A DNA stretch of 64,000 bases. Origin: Actinomycetales bacterium (lineage in GTDB: Bacteria > Actinomycetota > Actinomycetes > Actinomycetales > Microbacteriaceae). Where the stretch lies: NCBI GenBank assembly GCA_015655415.1, contig JAATFB010000060.1, positions 1 through 64,000 of the forward strand, read 5' to 3'. The notes beneath the pieces are model-generated. The model was not told the origin of the DNA and did no database searches. It saw only the letters and a program-made list of their open reading frames with translations. Both the position numbers and the translations under genes were made by a program. Within the stretch, counting starts at the first letter, position 1; each line of letters begins with the position of its first letter. Below, in pieces: positions 50,695 to 59,179 of the stretch.

Positions 50695-52122
50695 CTAATG
50701 GACGGTGTAACCGGCGGACTTGAGCATGGAGCCGATCTGCGAGTCGGCGTCGGAGGTGGCCTGGTCGAGCGTCTTCTGCCCCGCCAGATACGCTCCGATC
50801 TGGTCGCCGAGCTGACTCATGATGTCGAAGGCCTCCGGAACCTGTGGGCGGAACGCCGGGAACGCCGTGTCGACCACCTTGGCCTGCACCTTCAACCACG
50901 GGTACTTCTTCTGCAGGGTCGTGTTGTCCTGCACCGAATAGCGGGCAGCGAACCCGCCGTCATCCATGAACGCGGCGTTGACCGCGGGGCTCGAGAACCA
51001 CTGGATGAAGTCCCACGCCAGGCTCTTCTTGCCCGAGTACTTGTTGATGCCCATCTCCCAGCCGCCGACGGGAGTGTTGAGGGCAACTCCGCTGGCCGTG
51101 GGGTCGGGCTGCACCGCGTACTTGCCCGCGACCGCCGACTTAGACGAGCTGCCCAGTGAGGCGATGTCGTAGTTCCACGGCTGGATCATCGCGGCCTGGC
51201 CGGTGGCGAACGCGGAGTACCTGCTGTTCCAGTCGATGTTGAGCGCGCCCTTGGGCTCGCAGTCCAGCAGATCCTTGAACATCTTGATGGTCGCCTTGCT
51301 CTGCGGCGAGCTGAACTGCGGCGTCATGTCCGAGTAGTAGTCCCCGCCCGGCTGGTCGGGACTCTCAGACGCGAACGGCTTGCCGCCCATGTTGTAGATG
51401 TACTCGAAGTACGCCTGCCCGACCGGCGTGCCGCTCTGGTTGTTGAGCGCGGTGCCGGCCACGCCGGTCTTCTCCTTGATGGCGTGGCATGCGGATTCGA
51501 ACTCCGACATCGTCTTGGGCGGCTTCACGCCCGCCTTGCCGAGGAGCTCCGTGTTGTAGACGTTCATCGTGAAATAGGGGGCGAAGGGCACGCCCAGCGT
51601 CTTGCCCTTCCACTGGGCCCCGGCCCGCATGACCTTGTAGAAGTCGTCGTACATCAGTAGGTCTTTGTCCGCCTTCTTGAGCCGGTCGTCGAGCGGCTCG
51701 ACGAATCCGGTCTGCGCGAACTTGCCGATCCAGGGCATGTCGTACATGATCACGTCGGCCTGCGAGCTCTTCTGCTGGCCGAGCAGCACCTCCTTCGAGT
51801 AGCCGTCGTTGTACGAATACCCGTTGTAGGTGACCTTGGCGCCGGTCAGCTTCTCGAAGCTGCCGATCATGTCGAGGGCGGCCGCGTACCAGGGGTCTTT
51901 GATGCCGACGATGTTGAGGGTCTTGCCCTCGTACTTGCCCTTGAGCTTCTCCGAGAACGATTCGAACGCGGCCTTGTTCTTGGCCGTCGGAGCCCACTGG
52001 GCGTAGGGGGCCTTGTCGGAGCCGGTGCCGGAGCCGCCGGAGGAGCACGCCGACAGCCCTGCCATCAGCACTGCGGCGCTCGCCGCCGCGACGATGCGGC
52101 GGATCCGTCTCTTCTGAGCCAT
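50695..52122 (-). CDS. Sugar ABC transporter substrate-binding lipoprotein
   Basis: This is a 475-residue CUT1-type receptor. The signal peptide ends in the lipobox LSAC followed by a Ser/Gly linker. The binding core starts at GKTLNIVGIKDPWY. Typical segments include DVIMYDMPW and a C-terminal WDFIQWFSSPAVNAAF. It delivers a sugar or polyol to the two permeases. A stem-loop between it and the upstream epimerase-like gene may favour its higher expression. Confidence 0.94.
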   Translation of the reverse strand: MAQKRRIRRIVAAASAAVLMAGLSACSSGGSGTGSDKAPYAQWAPTAKNKAAFESFSEKLKGKYEGKTLNIVGIKDPWYAAALDMIGSFEKLTGAKVTYNGYSYNDGYSKEVLLGQQKSSQADVIMYDMPWIGKFAQTGFVEPLDDRLKKADKDLLMYDDFYKVMRAGAQWKGKTLGVPFAPYFTMNVYNTELLGKAGVKPPKTMSEFESACHAIKEKTGVAGTALNNQSGTPVGQAYFEYIYNMGGKPFASESPDQPGGDYYSDMTPQFSSPQSKATIKMFKDLLDCEPKGALNIDWNSRYSAFATGQAAMIQPWNYDIASLGSSSKSAVAGKYAVQPDPTASGVALNTPVGGWEMGINKYSGKKSLAWDFIQWFSSPAVNAAFMDDGGFAARYSVQDNTTLQKKYPWLKVQAKVVDTAFPAFRPQVPEAFDIMSQLGDQIGAYLAGQKTLDQATSDADSQIGSMLKSAGYTVH

Positions 52123-52167
52123 GTGATTCTCCTTGCTGGAACGGTGTGGATGGCGGTGCGCTGAGGT

Positions 52168-52202
52168 CTCGTCCGGAGCCGGCCCCGGGACCGGCGGACG
52201 AG
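52168..52202 (-). promoter_or_regulatory. Stem-loop between epimerase-like gene and sugar receptor gene
   Basis: CTCGTCCG pairs with CGGACGAG, and an inner CCGG/CCGG pair extends the stem past a GAG bulge. Lying inside an operon just before the receptor gene, it can act as a partial terminator or protect the receptor mRNA, common in sugar importers. Confidence 0.5.
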
Positions 52203-52282
52203 AAAGAGAAAGAGGAGGAGGGTCTTCACGCGCGGGGCGGTCGCGCCCGGCTCGCGTGGCGGGGTGCCGAGGCCGTCGCGCA

Positions 52283-53155
52283 TCAGTGCAGCGCGATCGT
52301 CTCCACGGCTCGGAGGCCGTTGCGGATGAAGCCGAGCGCGTGCTGCGCCAGATCGTCGGAGTCGTCCCAGAGGTTGCGCCAGACGGCGAGCATCCTGCTG
52401 AGGTTTTCGTTCACCACGGCGGTCGAGAACGTCTCGAACACGATCGGGCCGTCGTAGGAGATGGAGTCGAGGGCCCGGAAGAACCCCGGGAAGTCGACCG
52501 TGCCCGAGCCGAGGTATCCGCGATGGCTCTCACCGACGTGGACGTAGCCGAGTCGGTCGCCGCACAGGGCGACCGGGCGGTACATGTCGGACTCCTCGAT
52601 GTTCATGTGGTAGGTGTCGAGGTGGACGACGACGTTGGGGCGGTCGACCTCGTCGATGTACCGCAGCGCCTGGGTCGCGGTGTTGATCATGTTCGACTCG
52701 TACCGGTTGACGACCTCGATCCCCAGGGTGATGCCGTGCTCCGCGGCCCGGTCGGCGACGCTGCGGATGACCGCGACGCCGTTGGCCCTGGCCCTGGCCG
52801 TCGGCGGCTCGGAGTACTTGCGCAGCTCCCCGAAGAGCACGCCGACGAGATGACGCGACCCCAGGGCGGCGAGGACGTCCACCGCGCGGTTCAGCTTCGC
52901 CTCGCCGGCGCGCACCCGCTCCAGGTCCTCGCTGGTGACGTCGGTCTCCCGCGACTGGCCGAGGGAGGCCGTGATGGTGATCGGATGCCGGCCCAGGGTC
53001 TCGATCGCGGCGTCCACGTCGAACCCGTACGGGTCGAGCAGCGGCAGCTCCAGGATGTCGAACCCCGTCGCGCGCGACCGCGTGACCGCCCGCTCGAATC
53101 CCGGCGGGTCGAAGTCGCCCGCCCAGACGAGGCCGTGGCATCCGATCATCATCAT
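52283..53155 (-). CDS. Sugar phosphate isomerase/epimerase (TIM-barrel, AP-endonuclease family 2)
   Basis: This is a 290-residue TIM-barrel protein of the D-tagatose/D-allulose 3-epimerase group. The metal and catalytic residues are seen in GIEVVNRYESN (Glu), VHLDTYHMNIEE (Asp, His), YVHVGESHRG (His) and the final IVFETFS (Glu). It converts one ketose to its epimer. It is the first gene of the sugar operon, with AAAGGG before ATG 53155. The pair of sugar dehydrogenases suggests a route for a rare sugar or polyol. Confidence 0.92.
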   Translation of the reverse strand: MMMIGCHGLVWAGDFDPPGFERAVTRSRATGFDILELPLLDPYGFDVDAAIETLGRHPITITASLGQSRETDVTSEDLERVRAGEAKLNRAVDVLAALGSRHLVGVLFGELRKYSEPPTARARANGVAVIRSVADRAAEHGITLGIEVVNRYESNMINTATQALRYIDEVDRPNVVVHLDTYHMNIEESDMYRPVALCGDRLGYVHVGESHRGYLGSGTVDFPGFFRALDSISYDGPIVFETFSTAVVNENLSRMLAVWRNLWDDSDDLAQHALGFIRNGLRAVETIALH

Positions 53156-53277
53156 TGATCCCTTTCACTACGCAGTGGGCGGCGGAGTCGATGGTGTCGA
53201 TGCCCCCGTTCTGCAGCGAAGGGCCCGGCCCATCGAGCGCCGATGGAGCTACAGGGCAGATACGCCCTGGACCACGT

Positions 53278-53329
53278 ACAGATTGTCATGCATACATGGT
53301 GGTGTGCAAGTCGGGCGCATAACAGATTG
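53278..53329. promoter_or_regulatory. Divergent control region between sugar operon and XRE regulator
   Basis: Two direct ACAGATTG repeats (53278-53285, 53322-53329) flank an AT-richer patch with CATGCATACATG. This region must hold both divergent promoters, and the repeats are candidate sites for the XRE protein, whose start lies 6 bp after the second repeat. Confidence 0.45.
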
Positions 53330-53334
53330 GTGAC

Positions 53335-53640
53335 GTGACGGAGTCCGGTGACGCTGAGGCGGCCTGGCTGCTCTACGCCCGTCGGCTCGGAGACAATCTG
53401 CAGCGGTTCCGCTGGGCCGTCGGCCTGTCACAGGAGCGCGTCGCTCACGAGGCCGGCATCTCCACGTTCACGTATCAGAAGCTGGAGAAGGGCGAGTCGA
53501 ATCCCGGCACCCCCGCGAACCCGCGACTGCGCACCGTGGTGATGATCGCGCGGGCATTGGGCGTGCCGGTCCTCGACCTGCTCCCACCGTTCCCCGCCGA
53601 CGCGGAGGCACGAAGGCAGGAGTCCGGCAGCGCGTCCTGA
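53335..53640 (+). CDS. XRE-family helix-turn-helix regulator
   Basis: This is a 101-residue protein with one Cro/C1-type helix-turn-helix (LGDNLQRFRWAVGLSQERVA through GISTFTYQKLEKGES, residues ~15-60) and a short Pro-rich end. It has no ligand domain. It is divergent from the sugar operon and may regulate it, or may be an independent small regulator. GTG 53335 has no clear ribosome site and could be read leaderless. Confidence 0.85.
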   Translation: MTESGDAEAAWLLYARRLGDNLQRFRWAVGLSQERVAHEAGISTFTYQKLEKGESNPGTPANPRLRTVVMIARALGVPVLDLLPPFPADAEARRQESGSAS

Positions 53641-53718
53641 AAAGGGCGCACCGGGACTGACCCGCCACCGCCGGCTAGGACCGGCTCTGAACGGGCCGCC
53701 CAGCCGCGCCGCGCCCGG

Positions 53719-54822
53719 TCAGCCCGCGTATTCGCCGACCAGGCGCACCGCGCCGCCGTCGACGCCCTTCGCACCATGCTCGTAGCCGGTGAGATCGCGC
53801 TCGGCGCGCGAGACCACCGCGGCCTGCCACGCCGGGATCCCGTCGACGGCGAGCGTGGAGATCACGGATGCGACGGCATCCGCCTCGACGACGGCGAAGA
53901 AGCCGACGCCCAGGTTCCAGGTGCCCTCGGCGCTCTCCAGGCTGGTCCCGGCCAGCTCGCTCAGCACCCGGAAGACCGGGGCGGGAGACCACGTCGAACG
54001 GTCCACATCCGCCCACGAGCCGCGCGGCAGCACCCGTGCCAGGTTCGCCGCGATCCCGCCACCGGTCACATGCGACAGTGCGTGCACCGAGGCCCCGCTC
54101 GGCGACGCGAGCACCCGCAACAGCGGTGCCGTGTACAGCCGGGTCGGCTCGAGCAGCGCCTCGCCGACGACGCCGCCGAACTCGTCCAGGACGTCCGTGA
54201 ACGCGATGCCCCGGCGGGCGAGGATGTGCCGGACGAGCGAGAAGCCGTTGGAGTGCAGTCCCGAGCTGCCCAGTGCCAGGACGACGTCGCCGTCGCGCAC
54301 CTTCTCCGGGCCCAGCACCGCCTCCGCCTCCACGACGCCGGTGGCGGCGCCCGCGACGTCGTAGTCGTCGACGCCGAGGAGCCCGGGATGCTCGGCCGTC
54401 TCGCCGCCCACCAGCGCGGTGCGCGTCTCGGCGCACGCCGCCGCGATGCCGCGAACGATGTCGGCGATGCGCTCGGGCACCACCTTGCCGCACGCGATGT
54501 AGTCCGTCATGAAGAGCGGACGGGCCCCGACCACGACGATGTCGTCGACGACCATGCCCACCAGGTCCTGACCGATCGTGTCGTGCCTGTCCAGCGCCTG
54601 AGCTATCGCCACCTTCGTGCCGACACCGTCGGTCGACGTGGCCAGCAGCGGGTGCCGGTATCCGCGCAGCAGGGATGCGTCGAACAGGCCCGCGAACCCG
54701 CCGACGCCGCCCAACACCTCGGGTCCGTGCGTCCTGGAGACGGCGGACCTCATCAGCTCGACCGCGAGGTCGCCCGCGGCTGTGTCGACACCGGCATCGC
54801 GGTAGGTGCTGGTCTCAGTCAC
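53719..54822 (-). CDS. purM: Phosphoribosylformylglycinamidine cyclo-ligase (AIR synthetase)
   Basis: This is PurM, which closes FGAM to AIR with ATP, the fifth step of purine synthesis. The 367-residue protein shows TSTDGVGTKVAIAQ, the ATP-site GGETAEHPG, LGSSGLHSNGFSLVR and VTGGGIAANLARVLP, all canonical. GTG 54822 lies about 8 bp after a -10-like TACTCT on the minus strand, so the mRNA is probably leaderless. It is separated from purF by a MocR/AhpD-like pair and points the opposite way, which is unusual for actinobacteria. Confidence 0.96.
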   Translation of the reverse strand: MTETSTYRDAGVDTAAGDLAVELMRSAVSRTHGPEVLGGVGGFAGLFDASLLRGYRHPLLATSTDGVGTKVAIAQALDRHDTIGQDLVGMVVDDIVVVGARPLFMTDYIACGKVVPERIADIVRGIAAACAETRTALVGGETAEHPGLLGVDDYDVAGAATGVVEAEAVLGPEKVRDGDVVLALGSSGLHSNGFSLVRHILARRGIAFTDVLDEFGGVVGEALLEPTRLYTAPLLRVLASPSGASVHALSHVTGGGIAANLARVLPRGSWADVDRSTWSPAPVFRVLSELAGTSLESAEGTWNLGVGFFAVVEADAVASVISTLAVDGIPAWQAAVVSRAERDLTGYEHGAKGVDGGAVRLVGEYAG

Positions 54823-54884
54823 AACGTCAAGAGTACCGATGCGAGGCTCGTGCCGGATTCGGGGGTCGCGCGCACGCCGCAGCC

Positions 54885-56318
54885 TCAGCGCGCTGCCCCG
54901 ATCGCGGCGATCATGGCAGCGACCGACTCCTCGAAACGGGACTCCGGCGGCGCGCCGAAGCCGACCACCATCGCCGGACGGTGCGACACAAATGTCGCAC
55001 TCCTGCGCCCGGCGGATGGGGCACCCACTGCGTCGGCGCGGTACGAGCGCAGTCCCTCGATGCGCAGCCCGAGGGCTGCGGCGCGCGCGCTGACCTCGAC
55101 CTCGTCGACGCCGTCGGGCAGCTCGAGGAGGGACTGCAGGCCGGCGGCCATTCCGGTGAGGCGGGCATCGGGCATCCGCTGACGCAGCACGCCGTCGACG
55201 TGCTCCCGTCGGGCGCGGTATCGCAGGCGGGACGACCGCACCGTGCGGTCGTAACCGCCCGTCTCGATGAACAAGGCGAGGGCGAGCTCGGCGATGGCGC
55301 CCGTCGCCGCACCCGCGAGGCGACGCTGTTCGAGCACCGGAACCATGAGCTCGCGGGGCAGCACGCCCCAGCCGAGTCCGATCGCGGGAGCGAGCGCCTT
55401 GCTCGCCGTGCCCGCGTAGACGACCTGCTGCGGCGCGAGCGCCTGCAGCGCGCCGATCGCTCGGCGGTCGAAGCGGAACTCGCCGTCGTAGTCGTCCTCG
55501 ATCACGATGGCGCCCGTCCGTTCGCACCAGCGCACCACCGCCGTCCGACGCGCCGCGCTCAAGGCCACCCCGGTCGGAAACTGGTGAGCGGGCGTCAGCA
55601 GGGCCCCGTCGACGTCGAGGTCGTCGAGCAGGTCGACCACTGCGCCCTCGCCATCCACCGGCAGCGGCACCGGCTGCAGGCCGGCATCCGACAGGATCTC
55701 GCGGTGCAGCGCGTGCCCGTATTCCTCGATCGCGATCCGCCGCGCACCGCGCGCGACGAGCGCCAGCGCGACCAGCCGCAGCACGCCGCCGAAGCCGGGG
55801 GCGATCACCAGGTCATCGGGCGACGCCCAGACGCCCATCGCCCTGGCGAGGTAGCCGGCGAGCGCTTCGCGCGCCCGCTGTGCGCCCCGCAGGTCCTGAT
55901 ACCCCAGCGCCGCGCCGGGCGCCTGCGCGAGCGCGGTGCGCACGGCGGCCGCCCACGCGGTTCGCGGAAAGCCCGAGACGTCGGGGATGCCGCCGCGCAG
56001 GTCGAGGCGGAGCGCTCGCTCCGCCTGCGGGGCGGCCTCCGCCACGGGCAGGAAGCTGCGATCGGCGACGCTCGTACCCGATCCGACGCGCGCTTCGAGC
56101 CATCCCTCGGCGACGAGCCGGGAATACGCCTCCGCCACGCTGTTGCGCGCGATGCCGAGGTCGCGCGCGAGGCTGCGGGATGCCGGCAGCCTGGTTCCGG
56201 CGGGCAGCCTGCCGTCGCGGATGGCCGCACGCACGGCGTCCTCGAGCGACGCGGTCTTGCGACGCGGGTCGATGGCGAGGTGGAGGTCCAATCCGGAATT
56301 GGCCCACCCGTCCGTCAT
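54885..56318 (-). CDS. MocR/PdxR-type regulator (GntR HTH fused to aminotransferase domain), copy 2
   Basis: This is a 477-residue MocR regulator. The GntR domain holds DAVRAAIRDGRLPAGTRLPA then SRSLARDLGIARNSVAEAYS. The aminotransferase-like domain has PLP Lys in YAGTASKALAPAI and Asp in IVIEDDYDGEFRF. It diverges from an AhpD-like gene with only 47 bp between them, a pairing found in many actinobacteria, so it likely activates or represses that gene. It is inserted between purM and purF. Confidence 0.92.
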   Translation of the reverse strand: MTDGWANSGLDLHLAIDPRRKTASLEDAVRAAIRDGRLPAGTRLPASRSLARDLGIARNSVAEAYSRLVAEGWLEARVGSGTSVADRSFLPVAEAAPQAERALRLDLRGGIPDVSGFPRTAWAAAVRTALAQAPGAALGYQDLRGAQRAREALAGYLARAMGVWASPDDLVIAPGFGGVLRLVALALVARGARRIAIEEYGHALHREILSDAGLQPVPLPVDGEGAVVDLLDDLDVDGALLTPAHQFPTGVALSAARRTAVVRWCERTGAIVIEDDYDGEFRFDRRAIGALQALAPQQVVYAGTASKALAPAIGLGWGVLPRELMVPVLEQRRLAGAATGAIAELALALFIETGGYDRTVRSSRLRYRARREHVDGVLRQRMPDARLTGMAAGLQSLLELPDGVDEVEVSARAAALGLRIEGLRSYRADAVGAPSAGRRSATFVSHRPAMVVGFGAPPESRFEESVAAMIAAIGAAR

Positions 56319-56365
56319 GTCATTGGACTCTATCAGCGGGCCACATCGCCCGTAACGTGAGGGAC

Positions 56366-56863
56366 ATGACAGAGAACAGCGGTGAGACCGCCGCCTTCGC
56401 CCCGACCCGTCGCCTCGACTTCGAGGGGCTCGTCCCCGCCTTCTCTCGCGCCGTGAGCGCACTGGACGCCGCCGCCGCCGAAGAGCTCGACCGCACCGCA
56501 GTCGACGCCGGCCTGCGCGAGCTGGTGAGGCTGCGGGCATCCCAGCTGAACGGATGCTCGTACTGCGTCGACACCCACACTCGCGCCGCGCAGGATGCCG
56601 GCGAGCCGCCGCAGCGCATTGCGGCCGTCACCGTGTGGGCGGAGTCGAACTTCTTCACCGTCGCCGAACGTGCCGCGTTCGCCCTCACGGATGCCGTGAC
56701 GCGCCTCTCCGAGACCCACGTTCCCGACGAGGTGGTCGCCGAGGCCCGCGCGCAGTACAGCGACGAGCAGGTCGCCGCGCTGCTCGCCCTGCTCGTCTCG
56801 ATCAACGCGTGGAACGAGATCGGCGTCACGGCACGCTGCTGGCGTCCGCGCCTCGGGGGCTGA
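56366..56863 (+). CDS. AhpD-like carboxymuconolactone decarboxylase-family peroxidase
   Basis: This is a 165-residue CMD-family protein with the AhpD redox motif intact: LNGCSYCVDTHTRAA (CxxC and the conserved His). It likely reduces peroxides or has a related thiol-dependent activity. ATG 56366 follows GTGAGGG. The divergent MocR gene probably controls it. The island protein at 11.2 kb belongs to the same superfamily but lacks these cysteines. Confidence 0.92.
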   Translation: MTENSGETAAFAPTRRLDFEGLVPAFSRAVSALDAAAAEELDRTAVDAGLRELVRLRASQLNGCSYCVDTHTRAAQDAGEPPQRIAAVTVWAESNFFTVAERAAFALTDAVTRLSETHVPDEVVAEARAQYSDEQVAALLALLVSINAWNEIGVTARCWRPRLGG

Positions 56864-57000
56864 GGTCGTCGTCCGCCGCCGCGGACGGGGAGGGCACGGA
56901 GCGCGAGCGAGCTCTCATCAGATTCGCCTCGATCGCGTGTGTCAGACTGGTGGCGCCGGATTCCCGGCACCACCCCCCACCTCAGGAGCACCTCGCCAGC

Positions 57001-58461
57001 ATGTGCGGCATAGTCGGCATCGTCTCTACCGAGCCGGTCAACCAACTGGTCTACGACAGCCTCCTCCTCCTGCAGCACCGCGGACAGGACTCGACCGGGA
57101 TCGCCACGGCAAACGGCAACACGTTCCACATGCACAAGGCACGCGGTCAGGTTCGAGAGGCGTTCCGCACCCGCGACATGCGCTCGCTGCTTGGGAACAT
57201 GGGCCTCGGCCACGCCCGCTACACGACGAAGGGCGACGCCGCCAACGAGCAGGAGGCGCAGCCCTTCTACGTGAACGCCCCGTACGGCATCGTCCTGGTG
57301 CACAACGGCAACCTCACGAACACCCGAGAGCTGGCCGACGATCTGTTCCACATCGACCGCCGGCACGTGAACTCGACCAGCGACACCGAGCTCCTCGTGA
57401 ACGTGCTGGCCACCGAGCTACAGGGGCAGATCACGGGCCTGGACTTCGACCCCGACCAGGTGTTCACGGCCGTCGAGCGCGTGCACGAGCGCGTGGAGGG
57501 CGCCTACGCCGCGATCGCGATGGTCGCAGGGCAGGGGCTGCTCGCCTTCCGCGACCCGTTCGGCATCCGGCCGCTGATCCTCGGCCGCAAGCCCGTGGGG
57601 CTCGTCGGAGACGAGTGGATCGTGGCGTCCGAGTCGGTCGTGCTCGAGGCCCTCGGCTACGAGGTCGTGCGCGACGTGCAGCCCGGCGAGGCCGTGTTCG
57701 TCACGCTCTCCGGCGAGCTGTACAGCAGGCAGTGCGCCAAGAACCCCGTGCTGGTGCCGTGCTCGTTCGAGTACGTCTACCTCGCGCGGCCCGACTCCGT
57801 GATGAACGGGATCTCGGTGTACGAGGCGCGGCTGCGCCTGGGCAACCGGCTCGCGGACACCATCGCCCGGTACGCCCCGCTGGGCGACATCGACGTGGTG
57901 ATGCCCATCCCGGACTCCTCGCGCCCGGCGGCGTCCCAGGTCGCCCAGAAGCTGGGCATCGAGTACCGCGAGGGCTTCTACAAGAACCGTTACGTGGGGC
58001 GAACGTTCATCATGCCGGGACAGGCGCAGCGCAGGAAGAGCGTGCGTCAGAAGCTCAACGCCATGTCCACGGAGTTCAAGGGCAAGAACGTGCTCATCGT
58101 CGACGACTCCATCGTGCGCGGCACCACGTCGAAGGAGATCGTCGACATGGCCCGGGCCGCCGGCGCCAACCAGGTGACGTTCACCTCCGCGGCCCCGCCG
58201 GTGCGGTTCCCGCACGTGTACGGCATCAACATGCCCAGCCGCCGGGAGCTCATCGCGGCCGGCCGGAGGATCCCCGAGATCGCGCTCGAGCTCGGTGCCG
58301 ACAGCCTGATCTACCAGGAGGTGCGCGATATGAAGGACGCGATCCTCGAGGGCCAGGACCTCGTGACCGACCTCGAGATGAGCTGTTTCACCGGGGACTA
58401 CATCACCGGCACCGTCACGCCCGAGTACCTGGAGTGGGTGGAGCGCACGCAGCTGAGCTGA
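57001..58461 (+). CDS. purF: Amidophosphoribosyltransferase
   Basis: This is PurF, the first committed enzyme of purine synthesis (PRPP plus glutamine to phosphoribosylamine), 486 residues. The start MCGIVGIVS gives the Ntn catalytic Cys2. The glutaminase half continues with LLLQHRGQDSTGIA and LGHARYTTKG. The transferase half has the PRPP loop VLIVDDSIVRGTTSKEIV and SRRELIAAGR. There is no propeptide. About 130 bp upstream is free of genes. A run of 7-bp repeats follows the stop. Confidence 0.97.
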   Translation: MCGIVGIVSTEPVNQLVYDSLLLLQHRGQDSTGIATANGNTFHMHKARGQVREAFRTRDMRSLLGNMGLGHARYTTKGDAANEQEAQPFYVNAPYGIVLVHNGNLTNTRELADDLFHIDRRHVNSTSDTELLVNVLATELQGQITGLDFDPDQVFTAVERVHERVEGAYAAIAMVAGQGLLAFRDPFGIRPLILGRKPVGLVGDEWIVASESVVLEALGYEVVRDVQPGEAVFVTLSGELYSRQCAKNPVLVPCSFEYVYLARPDSVMNGISVYEARLRLGNRLADTIARYAPLGDIDVVMPIPDSSRPAASQVAQKLGIEYREGFYKNRYVGRTFIMPGQAQRRKSVRQKLNAMSTEFKGKNVLIVDDSIVRGTTSKEIVDMARAAGANQVTFTSAAPPVRFPHVYGINMPSRRELIAAGRRIPEIALELGADSLIYQEVRDMKDAILEGQDLVTDLEMSCFTGDYITGTVTPEYLEWVERTQLS

Positions 58462-58493
58462 GGCACGACCGCCCGGTTCCGTCGCGCACGCAC

Positions 58494-58549
58494 ACAAGGC
58501 ACAAGGCACAAGGCACAAGGCACAAGGCACAAGGCACAAGGCACAAGGC
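58494..58549. repeat. Heptanucleotide ACAAGGC tandem repeat (8 copies)
   Basis: Eight perfect ACAAGGC units lie between purF and the RDD gene, ending 7 bp before a -10-like TAGCGT (58556-58561). The array occupies the -35 region of the next promoter. Copy number could change by slippage. Confidence 0.92.
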
Positions 58550-58567
58550 ATCCGATAGCGTGAGCGG

Positions 58568-59083
58568 ATGCACCGGCATCCGTGGCTGCGGCTGCTCGCC
58601 TGGCTCGTCGACTGGGCCTGCGTGCTCGTCTGGGTCGGTGCGGTCGCGGCGGTCGGCGTCCCCCTTCACCTGGCGGGCGTCACGGACGGTCTCGGCACCG
58701 TCGGGCTCAACGTGGTCGGCGGCCTCACGGTGGTGGTGCCGGTGACGGTCGCGCTCACGGCCCTGGAGGCGAGCACGTGGAGGGCGACGCCTGGCAAGCG
58801 GACGCTCGGGCTGCGCGTGGCGGCGCGCGACGGGGGACGGGCATCCTTCGCAGTCTGCCTGCTGCGCAACACCCTCAAGGTGGCCGTGCCTTGGCTGCTT
58901 GGACACGCCGCGGTCTTCGCCATCGTCGCCGCAAGCGCCTCGCGCAGCGTGCCGACAGGGGTGTGGGCGCTCACGGTCGCGGCGTACGTGCTGCCGATCG
59001 CCTACGTGATCGCACTGTTCGTCGGCAGCGGGCGCACGCCCTACGATGTCGCCTCGGGCACGAGCGTCGCGAGGGTCGGCTGA
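58568..59083 (+). CDS. RDD-family membrane protein
   Basis: This is a 171-residue RDD protein with three or four helices. The first transmembrane segment carries LAWLVDWACVLVW (the Asp of the family), and the conserved ATPGKRTLGLRVAARDGG loop sits after TM2. RDD proteins are small membrane proteins of unclear role, some linked to ion exchange. ATG 58568 falls at the predicted transcription start behind TAGCGT, so it is probably leaderless. The promoter abuts the 7-bp repeat array. Confidence 0.88.
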   Translation: MHRHPWLRLLAWLVDWACVLVWVGAVAAVGVPLHLAGVTDGLGTVGLNVVGGLTVVVPVTVALTALEASTWRATPGKRTLGLRVAARDGGRASFAVCLLRNTLKVAVPWLLGHAAVFAIVAASASRSVPTGVWALTVAAYVLPIAYVIALFVGSGRTPYDVASGTSVARVG

Positions 59084-59179
59084 TCCCTCGTTCCGGCCGC
59101 CTCTGACCAGGAGCGACGCCACGCGCGTGCGTCGGCGATCCCGGCGAGGCGGCGGGTCCGTCAGCCCCGTTCGCTTCCG

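Noticed and set aside
53776-55182. 468-codon + strand ORF opposite purM
   Set aside because: It is antisense to purM and the MocR gene, with His/Arg-rich meaningless composition.
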